A stretch of DNA of 64,000 nucleotides from Bacillus sp. REN16 (GTDB taxonomy: Bacteria > Bacillota > Bacilli > Bacillales > Bacillaceae_L), in contig NZ_JAJFZK010000014.1 of the NCBI RefSeq assembly GCF_020731355.1, positions 1 through 64,000 of the forward strand, given 5' to 3'. A program made the translations under genes and the position numbers. This document shows positions 56,100 to 64,000 of the stretch, in pieces; position 1 is the stretch's first letter; every line of letters starts with the position of its first letter. The notes below the pieces were generated by a model. The model searched no databases, was not told the DNA's origin, and worked only from the letters and a program-made list of their open reading frames with translations.

Positions 56100-58331
56100 T
56101 TAATTCCCTTTAGTGATTGGAGCAAATTTTGCAAGTAATCGTTTGATTCCGGTTGGACTTGGGAACGCAATATCCAATTCCTTCGATTCCCCTTCACCTT
56201 TCACACTTACGACCGTACCAATTCCCCATTTTTTATGCTCTGCCTTATCGCCAACCTTCCAGCCAATTTCATCTCCACCAGTTGATTGTGTAATTGGTTT
56301 TGAGAAAACTCTACGTTCAGGTTGTTGGCGTGAAGGTGAAGATGATGAAGAAAATGGAGTACGCATTTGCTGCCTGCGTTGTTCCCCTAAATCTTCAAGA
56401 AGATCATCAGGAATTTCCGCAATAAAGCGTGATACTGGATTCATTGAAGTCCGACCATATAAAGTTCTCATTTGGGCATTTGATAAATATAGCTCTTCCT
56501 CTGCCCTTGTAATCCCCACATAAGCTAGTCGGCGCTCTTCCTCCATTTCAGCCTCTTCCATTAGTGAACGGCTATGCGGGAAGACTCCTTCTTCCATTCC
56601 CATCAAAAAGACAACCGGGAACTCAAGTCCTTTTGCCGAGTGCAAGGTCATGAGGACAACCGCATTATTTTTATCATTTTCATCCTCATCAAGCTTATCA
56701 ATGTCTGCTACCAATGCTAAATCTGTCAAAAATGCAACTAGACTCTTATCATCATTTGCCTTTTCAAAGTTTTGTGTAACAGATAAAAATTCTTCAATAT
56801 TTTCGATTCGGCTTTGGGATTCCAACGTTTTTTCAGTCTTTAACACTTCTAGGTATCCTGTCTTCTCCAACACATTCTCAACCAATTCAGTAACCGATAA
56901 ATAATCCTGCATTTTGTCCCAATTCGTGATTAAATCGCGAAACTCACGTAACGAATTGGTGATTTTCGCACTTAAACCAATTTGTTCAACCTCTTGCAAT
57001 GCTTGGAAGACTGAAAGATCCTGAGCAATCGCATAGTTTGCAATTTTATCGATAGAAGTCGCACCAATCCCACGCTTCGGAACATTAATAATTCTCGTTA
57101 AACTAATATCGTCGTCAGGATTTGCTATCACACGCAGGTAAGCCAATATGTCCTTGATTTCTTTTCGGTCATAGAACTTAATGCCTCCGACAATTTGGTA
57201 GTTAATATTCGATTTCAGTAAAACTTCCTCCATGACACGGGATTGTGCATTTGTTCGATATAAAATCGCGATATCTTTATAGGAACGTTTTCCTCCATCT
57301 ACGAGCTCGCGAATTTTTCCGGCTACAAATTGGGCTTCTCCGGACTCACTGTCAGCACGGTAGTAGAAAAGCTTATTACCTTCATCATTTTCCGTCCAAA
57401 GATTCTTTGCTTTACGATTCGAATTGTTCTGGATCACTCGGTTCGCTGCATTCAGGATTCTTTGTGTTGAACGGTAGTTTTGTTCAAGTAGTATCACTTT
57501 TGCATTTTTATAGTCTTTTTCAAATGAAAGGATATTGGCGATATCAGCTCCACGCCAACGATAGATGGACTGATCGGAATCACCTACAACACATATATTC
57601 TTAAACCGCGATGCTAGGAGCTGAACTAAGATATACTGAGCACGGTTTGTATCCTGGTACTCGTCCACATGGATATATTGAAACTTCCGTTGATAGAATT
57701 CAAGCACTTCCGGAACTCTTCTGAAAAGCTGAATCGTTGTCATAATGAGATCATCAAAATCGAGCGCTTGGTTTTTGCGAAGTCTTTTTTGATACAACTT
57801 ATATACATCACTAACGATTTGCTCGTACATACCACCCGCAGTTTTTTCATACTCTTCAGGTGTTTGTAATTCGTTTTTTGCACTGCTAATTGTGCCAAGA
57901 ATCGAACGTGGATCAAATTTCTTAGGATCAATATTTTTCTCTTTTAAAATATTTTTGATAACTGATAGCTGGTCGGTTGTGTCCAAAATTGAAAAATTAC
58001 GGCTGAATCCCATACGGTCGATATCTCTTCGTAAAATTCGAACACACATAGAGTGGAATGTTGAAATCCAAATATCCTCGGCCGCACCGCCTAAGATCCC
58101 CTGAACACGTTCTTTCATTTCTCTTGCCGCCTTGTTTGTGAAGGTGATCGCTAAAATATTCCATGGCGCTATTTGCTTTTCCACCATTAAGTATGCGATA
58201 CGGTGTGTCAGTACTCGAGTCTTTCCACTCCCCGCACCAGCCATAATTAAGAGTGGGCCATCTGTCGCTTTAACCGCTTCTTGTTGTTGTTCGTTTAATC
58301 CCGCTAACAATTTATTGCTGATAAATTGCAA
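56100..58331 (-). CDS. pcrA: ATP-dependent DNA helicase PcrA
   Basis: 743-residue UvrD/Rep family helicase. Walker [11 protein letters not shown] (near 29), [21 protein letters not shown] (Walker B), [21 protein letters not shown] and [14 protein letters not shown] motifs are all there. The TTG at 58331 (MQFISNKLL) is used because AGGACGGTGA lies upstream and it aligns with the B. subtilis start; the GTG at 58340 is in that site. Displaces RecA and unwinds DNA in repair and rolling-circle replication. Confidence 0.97.
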   Translation of the reverse strand: MQFISNKLLAGLNEQQQEAVKATDGPLLIMAGAGSGKTRVLTHRIAYLMVEKQIAPWNILAITFTNKAAREMKERVQGILGGAAEDIWISTFHSMCVRILRRDIDRMGFSRNFSILDTTDQLSVIKNILKEKNIDPKKFDPRSILGTISSAKNELQTPEEYEKTAGGMYEQIVSDVYKLYQKRLRKNQALDFDDLIMTTIQLFRRVPEVLEFYQRKFQYIHVDEYQDTNRAQYILVQLLASRFKNICVVGDSDQSIYRWRGADIANILSFEKDYKNAKVILLEQNYRSTQRILNAANRVIQNNSNRKAKNLWTENDEGNKLFYYRADSESGEAQFVAGKIRELVDGGKRSYKDIAILYRTNAQSRVMEEVLLKSNINYQIVGGIKFYDRKEIKDILAYLRVIANPDDDISLTRIINVPKRGIGATSIDKIANYAIAQDLSVFQALQEVEQIGLSAKITNSLREFRDLITNWDKMQDYLSVTELVENVLEKTGYLEVLKTEKTLESQSRIENIEEFLSVTQNFEKANDDKSLVAFLTDLALVADIDKLDEDENDKNNAVVLMTLHSAKGLEFPVVFLMGMEEGVFPHSRSLMEEAEMEEERRLAYVGITRAEEELYLSNAQMRTLYGRTSMNPVSRFIAEIPDDLLEDLGEQRRQQMRTPFSSSSSPSRQQPERRVFSKPITQSTGGDEIGWKVGDKAEHKKWGIGTVVSVKGEGESKELDIAFPSPTGIKRLLAKFAPITKGN

Positions 58332-58402
58332 TTTCTTCACCGTCCTATCTCAATATCAAACATATGTTCCATTTTACCTGATTTACAAATAAATTTCCAT
58401 AG

Positions 58403-59089
58403 TTACCCCTTAACAGCATGTACTGTTTTTAAGGCTATATTTATATCTTCATAAATAATATTTCCAACTACAACTGTGTCTGCAAGCTGCCCCATTTCAT
58501 TCGCTTGCTGGACGGTCTTGATACCACCACCATAAAACAGCTTCGTTGATTTGAGATTGTCTTGTACCGCCTCGACGATTTCCTTATCTCCATAGATCCC
58601 GCTATATTCTAAGTAAAAAATAGGGAGCGAAAACATTTTTTCTGCCATCGTTGCATAGGCCACGATATCATCCTTGCTTAAGGAAGCATTGGCGCCAGTC
58701 ACCTTAGCAGCCTTACATTTTTCATTGAGGATGCAATAACCCTGCATAATCATTTCATCCCAATTCATGACGTCCCCATATTCCTTAACCGCCTCGTGGT
58801 GCAGACCCATCATCCATCTTGTGTCACTGCTATTTAAAACGGTTGGTATAAAATATAAATCAAAGCCAGGAGTGACTGACTCTACATTTGAAATTTCTAA
58901 TACAACTGGTACAGTATAACGTCGGATCAAAGACATAAGGTGCAAAACATTGTCTAATGTGACCCCATCCGTACCACCAACTATAATCGCATCTGTACCA
59001 GATTCACAAATTGCATCTAAATGTTCATTGCTGATTTCCTTATTTGGATCCAGCTTAAAAACATGTCTCCATTCTCTAAAATCGTACAT
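58403..59089 (-). CDS. pcrB: Heptaprenylglyceryl phosphate synthase
   Basis: 228-residue TIM-barrel prenyltransferase that joins heptaprenyl diphosphate to glycerol-1-phosphate. [10 protein letters not shown] start, [27 protein letters not shown] and the phosphate-binding LFYGGGIKT are seen. The ATG at 59089 follows GGAGGATC. First gene before pcrA, and separated from yerC by a terminator. Confidence 0.95.
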   Translation of the reverse strand: MYDFREWRHVFKLDPNKEISNEHLDAICESGTDAIIVGGTDGVTLDNVLHLMSLIRRYTVPVVLEISNVESVTPGFDLYFIPTVLNSSDTRWMMGLHHEAVKEYGDVMNWDEMIMQGYCILNEKCKAAKVTGANASLSKDDIVAYATMAEKMFSLPIFYLEYSGIYGDKEIVEAVQDNLKSTKLFYGGGIKTVQQANEMGQLADTVVVGNIIYEDINIALKTVHAVKG

Positions 59090-59176
59090 GAAGATCCTCC
59101 ATTCATCATTCCATTCCTCCATTATAACAAAACTACACGCATCTATTAATACCTGGACAATAAAACCAATAAAATC

Positions 59177-59212
59177 AAAAAAAGTCGAAACCCAAGGGTT
59201 CCGACTTTTTCG
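59177..59212 (-). terminator. Terminator of yerC
   Basis: AAAAAGTCGAAACCC (59179-59193) and GGGTTCCGACTTTTT form a hairpin with one mismatch and a two-base loop; T-rich on the minus strand. It separates yerC from pcrB. Confidence 0.8.
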
Positions 59213-59218
59213 TATCCA

Positions 59219-59521
59219 TTATTGGTTATCCGATTCCTTCACACGGTCAAGCGCCATTTGATAGGCATCATTCCCATAATTTAAGCAACGTTTTACACGT
59301 GAAATAGTTGCTGTACTTGCACCTGTTTCTGTTTCAATCTTATGGTATGTGTTACCCTCTTGCAGCATTCTTGCAACCTCAAGACGCTGGGCCAATGACT
59401 GAATTTCATTTACTGTACATAAGTCATCAAAGAATCGATAGCACTCCTCAAGGTCATTAAGTGAAAGGACTGCATTAAATAATTGATCAAGTTCTTTCCC
59501 GCGTAGTTTATCAATTTGCAT
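59219..59521 (-). CDS. yerC: YerC/YecD TrpR-related protein
   Basis: 100-residue helical protein with a TrpR-type HTH (SLAQRLEVARMLQEGNTYHKIETETGASTATISRVKRCL). Matches B. subtilis YerC end to end. A DNA-binding regulator of unknown targets. 26 bases after yerB. Confidence 0.93.
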   Translation of the reverse strand: MQIDKLRGKELDQLFNAVLSLNDLEECYRFFDDLCTVNEIQSLAQRLEVARMLQEGNTYHKIETETGASTATISRVKRCLNYGNDAYQMALDRVKESDNQ

Positions 59522-59547
59522 ATAGATAGTATCTCCCTTTTTAAGAT

Positions 59548-60600
59548 CTAATTTCCAAATGAAACGGCGCCTGAAATTCCTGGTGATGTTGGAATAATAT
59601 TAATCCACGTTTTTCCTGGTACAAAGCCGATCTCTTTCCCATTCGCCATAGGAACAATTCGTCCATCAACATTTTTCCATTCAATTTCTTGAGCTTTACC
59701 TTTTTGAAGCAAATAGCCTTTGCCTCCAGAGGTCACATCAATTGCACGTCTGCCATAATCATCAATCAAGCGATGATTCATTTCAACGATTAGCACATTA
59801 TCAAGCAGTACCGGTGTATCGGTTTCACGGTCTGCGGTTTGCTCGCCTCCGCTATAACGCTCATACTTTCCTTTATCTGCATTATAATCATAGACAGCCG
59901 CAAAAATATCTCTTGATGAATAGGACACTCGAACATGTTCAGCTAATGTTCCTTCAATTCCGCCAACTTCATCTTCAGATAAAAATACAAAGCTTGGAAC
60001 TTCTTCTTTCATTGAATATCCTTGTTTGTCTGCCCCTTTTACGATATTTTCAAATGAAATATACGAGTTATGCGGAGCGACATTATGGTCAGCTCTCCAG
60101 AATAGAGTGCCATCATATACCATTCCATTTATGTTGTCGACTTTCCCGCTGTTCAGAATTTCCTGAGCCTCAGGGCTCCATCCATGTGCCACATATAGGG
60201 CATCAAAGCCTTTGCTCAATTCAATATAATAATCTCTCGCACTGCGAACAGGTCCAATAATCTTTGGTTGCTCACTTTGGAACACCGCCAGGAAACGAGT
60301 AACATCTCCCTCGGCTAACACTTCATACACAACATCAGCCATGTGTAAACCGGATTGCGGACGTGCTTGCGGATGATTGTTAACCATGACAGCAAATGGA
60401 CGATTGTTCACATTGTCATTTGTTTCAATCCCTGTTAATGGAAATACATGTTCAAACTCTTGGCTTGGTTCCTCTTTTGCAACCGGCTCAGTTTGTTTTG
60501 GTTCATGCTCATCCTGGTGTTTTGCTGCTTCCTCTTTATTACTACATGCTGCTGTTAGAAGTAATAGGAAAATTCCTAGAATGTAAAATGTCTTTTTCAT
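59548..60600 (-). CDS. yerB: DUF3048 lipoprotein (YerB)
   Basis: 350-residue lipoprotein. Signal MKKTFYILGIFLLLLTAAC with lipobox LTAAC, an acidic linker, then the DUF3048 domain (NRPFAVMVNNHPQARPQSGLHMADVVYEVLAEG) and its C-terminal half. Function unknown in B. subtilis too. Start choice is uncertain: the ATG at 60600 is 14 bases after AAAGG and the GTG at 60612 is very close to it; the ATG gives the typical signal peptide. Confidence 0.9.
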   Translation of the reverse strand: MKKTFYILGIFLLLLTAACSNKEEAAKHQDEHEPKQTEPVAKEEPSQEFEHVFPLTGIETNDNVNNRPFAVMVNNHPQARPQSGLHMADVVYEVLAEGDVTRFLAVFQSEQPKIIGPVRSARDYYIELSKGFDALYVAHGWSPEAQEILNSGKVDNINGMVYDGTLFWRADHNVAPHNSYISFENIVKGADKQGYSMKEEVPSFVFLSEDEVGGIEGTLAEHVRVSYSSRDIFAAVYDYNADKGKYERYSGGEQTADRETDTPVLLDNVLIVEMNHRLIDDYGRRAIDVTSGGKGYLLQKGKAQEIEWKNVDGRIVPMANGKEIGFVPGKTWINIIPTSPGISGAVSFGN

Positions 60601-60679
60601 AATTGAGCACACAACCTTTATTAAATAAAATTAAAATGTCTTTTGGCTCTTTGCATTAGTAAGATCAAATGCGCCTTGG

Positions 60680-60860
60680 CGTATTTGCGCCCAGATTTTT
60701 TCGAGCATGCTCGAAAAATTACCTTTAAAAATCTGTGGCATCCGCCGGAGGCTTTAACTTTATTCAGCCGGATTTTGAACCCCGACTGAATTGGAGACTC
60801 TTTTGCATTCATCCCCCACTTTTAGAAGTAGGAGACTTCTTCTGAATAAAGTTAAATCCT
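60680..60860. mobile_element. Structured repeat with possible IS200/IS605-type end remnant
   Basis: Contains a 22-bp palindrome centred on TTTTTCGAGCATGCTCGAAA (60697-60718), a 15-bp perfect inverted repeat TTTAACTTTATTCAG (60753-60767) and CTGAATAAAGTTAAA (60842-60856), and between these the segment CTTTTGCATTCATCCCCCAC with a hairpin (CCCACTTTTAGAAGTAGG). The last part resembles the right end of IS605-type elements. No transposase remains. Confidence 0.4.
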
Positions 60861-60868
60861 TTTATATT

Positions 60869-62611
60869 TTAACGCATTATTGACGGAAAGAGTACTATTT
60901 TATTCATGACATCATAAATCCCTTGAGGTGTGATGCGAATATACGGCAAATGTGTAGACGACAAAAATGTCAGTGTATAGATGGGATCGCTGTGGTTATA
61001 CCCGCGTTCCCGCATTAAACGAACAAACTCTTTCTCAAGCGAACTTAATTCTACCACAGATTTTGTTGATGTTACTCCACTTATATCTAATGGTATTTCA
61101 TGAAGTATGTCACCGTTTTCAGTTAAGACTATACCACCGCCAATTTCTTTCATCCGATTAAAGGCCAAAAGCATATCCTTTTTATTTTTACCAATTAATA
61201 CAAAATCACCCGAATTTGAAAAAGAACTTGCAAATCCTGAGATCCGGTTAGCAAAACCTTTTACGATTGTGTTAACACGCCATTTTCCTTCTCTGTCCAA
61301 TAGCATTAGAAAGCTCTCATCATGTTCCATTGAAAGCTCATCATACGAAGCGTCGATGGATATCGAATACGGTTTCATTATAACAGCATTCTCCATCTTC
61401 ATCCCAAATGGCATTGAAAACTGAAGATCATCAAGCGTCAGTTCCCAATTGGATTCCAGGTTTGAAAAGCCTTGACTCATCCATGGAAATTCAGGGAATG
61501 CATTCTTATCTTGATTATCTCGCTTCACCCAAACGCCTTTAGCAAGAACAGACTCAGGGGTCGGGTTATCTTTTGCCGATAAAATATTTAGGTTTGCAAT
61601 TCTTCCAGTTGCAATCATACCATGGAGGTTCTCCATATTGTAATGTCTTGCAACGTTAATGGTTGCCATATTGTACGCATCAATTAATGGAACGCCTTTT
61701 TCAATGGCAATTCTGATCATGTTATCAATAATTCCCTGTTCGTAAAACGCTGGCGGTGAACCATCAGTTGTGAAGATGAACTTATCGTACTGATCAATGC
61801 CAATTTCATGAATTTCATCTAAGATTTTTGGCAAGTCTGGACGGATTGAGGAATATCTTAATGACGTTGTGTATCCTTGAAGCAGGCGATTTAACACATC
61901 TGTTCCAGTCATCGATTCATGGTCACTATCAGCACCCAATAGCATCAGTTTTGCTAACGTTTTTTCTGAAGCCCCAGGAAAATGTCCTTCTACCTTTTTT
62001 CCGATTTTCTTCGTTTCTTGAATCCAGTGAAGCATCAGATCATCGCCATCAAGCAGCTTTGGCCATCCTGTTAACTCTCCGCCTTGAACAACTGAATCAT
62101 GTTCAATCCAACTTAGTACATTCCCATTTGAAAAGGCTTGTTCCTCATGGTGAATTTCCGTCTGAGGATCATAGCGGCACCACCAGTACATCGTTACCGG
62201 AAGCTTCTTCATTTCTTCTATAAAAGAAAACGCTTTCTTTTTTGTCGTTTGTAAGGCCAGTACTAGGTTATCATTTATGATTGTTGTCGTCCCTGTTTGG
62301 GATGCATAGTGAGCTAATGAGTGGGGATTATATAAATGAAAAGAATGTGCATGAGGTTCAATATAACCTGGCACGACAAATTTCCCTTCACACTCAACAA
62401 TTTCACAGTCAGTGAGTAGTGATGGTATCTGCTGGCCAACGTACACAATGCGATCCTGGTAAATCCAAATATGTGCGTTGATCCACTTTTTTAACATTTG
62501 ATTTAAATACGTGACGTTTTTTAATAGAATCGTTGGCGATTTTTTTCCATCTATAACAGCAACATGTTCACGGAGTTGCTTATTTTTCCAACGGTATCGT
62601 TGCCCAACCAT
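60869..62611 (-). CDS. yerA: Adenine deaminase-like amidohydrolase (YerA)
   Basis: 580-residue metallo-dependent hydrolase of the adenine deaminase type, as B. subtilis YerA. Metal site: VPGYIEPHAHSF (near 82), EGHFPGA (near 208), DSDHESMTGTD (near 228) and TTDGSPPAF (near 280, aspartate). Two beta-sandwich parts frame the barrel. Although the name is given, YerA's substrate is not settled. It stands between yerB and the small DUF2892-like gene, near purD. Confidence 0.9.
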   Translation of the reverse strand: MVGQRYRWKNKQLREHVAVIDGKKSPTILLKNVTYLNQMLKKWINAHIWIYQDRIVYVGQQIPSLLTDCEIVECEGKFVVPGYIEPHAHSFHLYNPHSLAHYASQTGTTTIINDNLVLALQTTKKKAFSFIEEMKKLPVTMYWWCRYDPQTEIHHEEQAFSNGNVLSWIEHDSVVQGGELTGWPKLLDGDDLMLHWIQETKKIGKKVEGHFPGASEKTLAKLMLLGADSDHESMTGTDVLNRLLQGYTTSLRYSSIRPDLPKILDEIHEIGIDQYDKFIFTTDGSPPAFYEQGIIDNMIRIAIEKGVPLIDAYNMATINVARHYNMENLHGMIATGRIANLNILSAKDNPTPESVLAKGVWVKRDNQDKNAFPEFPWMSQGFSNLESNWELTLDDLQFSMPFGMKMENAVIMKPYSISIDASYDELSMEHDESFLMLLDREGKWRVNTIVKGFANRISGFASSFSNSGDFVLIGKNKKDMLLAFNRMKEIGGGIVLTENGDILHEIPLDISGVTSTKSVVELSSLEKEFVRLMRERGYNHSDPIYTLTFLSSTHLPYIRITPQGIYDVMNKIVLFPSIMR

Positions 62612-62757
62612 TTAACCATCTCTCCTCTGCTTAAAGCTTCGTGGAAGCGCTTTACATTATAGTACCATATTAATCGATTTAGTGCATTAAAGAAGTTGTG
62701 AAAATTTGTAAAAGTTTTTTCACTTTTTTGTAAAGAATGTGAATGGAGGTCATTCGT

Positions 62758-63015
62758 ATGAAACCAAATATCGGGCTTATAAATTCGTTTATCCGAATAA
62801 CCTGCGGATTAACGATGCTTGCATGGTCAACGTCAAAAATGGTAAAACGCCCTTGGCGCGAAAGCTTTATTTTGGTCGCAATGCTTGGAGGAATGAAGGT
62901 AGCCGAAGGGATCACTCGCTTTTGCCCGCTCACAGCTCTCTATTATGAATACTGTGAAAGAAAACAAGAAGCACCAGAGACACAGAAGCAGCTTCCTCCG
63001 GTAAATCCATCATAA
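62758..63015 (+). CDS. Small membrane protein of DUF2892 (YgaP-TM) type
   Basis: 85-residue protein with NIGLINSFIRITCGLTMLAWS helix, a second hydrophobic segment (FILVAMLGGMKVAEGITRFCPLTALY) and a charged tail, typical of DUF2892 membrane proteins. It includes the cysteine near residue 60 of the family. ATG with GGAGG eight bases upstream. Confidence 0.85.
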   Translation: MKPNIGLINSFIRITCGLTMLAWSTSKMVKRPWRESFILVAMLGGMKVAEGITRFCPLTALYYEYCERKQEAPETQKQLPPVNPS

Positions 63016-63049
63016 AAAGGTAAGAGGGTGTCCCTCTTACCTTTTTGCG
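63014..63049. terminator. Bidirectional terminator
   Basis: AAAAAGGTAAGAGGG (63014-63028) pairs perfectly with CCCTCTTACCTTTTT (63032-63046), TGT loop. The stem starts in the stop of the DUF2892-type gene. Confidence 0.9.
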
Positions 63050-63051
63050 TT

Positions 63052-64000
<949 letters not shown>

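Overview
The window comes from a low-GC Gram-positive of the Bacillaceae. Its right half keeps the gene order of the Bacillus subtilis purD region: purD, yerA, yerB, yerC, pcrB, pcrA, ligA, camS (yerH), a PutP/OpuE symporter, gatCAB, dgkB (yerQ) and rlmCD (yefA). Shine-Dalgarno sequences are strong, GTG and TTG starts are common, and SAM-I and c-di-GMP-I riboswitches of Firmicutes type are present. Genus cannot be fixed from the sequence alone. I saw no rRNA, tRNA, CRISPR array or intact transposase.

Left part (1-20 kb): a self-regulated ABC exporter with its TetR repressor, a lone holin-like gene, an LLM flavoprotein, an ECF sigma/anti-sigma pair, ilvE, an OsmC-family gene behind a SAM riboswitch, a Gfo/Idh/MocA oxidoreductase, an ABC ATPase, tyrosine phenol-lyase, a cupin protein, the divergent rocD/rocR pair with its sigma-54 promoter, and a trans-sulfuration-type PLP enzyme.

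Middle part (19.7-44 kb): a five-gene cbaD-cbaB-cbaA-sco-membrane protein operon preceded by an Fnr-type promoter. Its catalytic subunit keeps all six histidine ligands but lacks the usual active-site tyrosine, so it may be a CuA-type nitric oxide reductase rather than an oxygen reductase. Then come a ctaB homologue, a GAF-GGDEF gene behind a c-di-GMP riboswitch, potABCD, an MMPL exporter with its TetR regulator, a membrane GGDEF protein, rlmCD, dgkB, and a four-gene ECF sigma operon ending in two unusual membrane proteins.

Right part (44-64 kb): core genes. These are gatCAB (Gln-tRNA amidation), putP with a 36-residue partner peptide, pruA, camS, ligA, pcrA, pcrB, yerC, yerB, yerA, and the C-terminal two thirds of purD cut by the window edge. 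rocD, rocR, pruA and putP together point to use of arginine, ornithine and proline as carbon and nitrogen sources.

The intergenic DNA is rich in repeats: a 52-bp tandem array, a 41-bp array that runs into the purD coding end, four copies of an element with two CAAACAAACGTTTGTTTG-type palindromes about 54 bp apart, two long structured repeats, and a possible IS200/IS605-type remnant.
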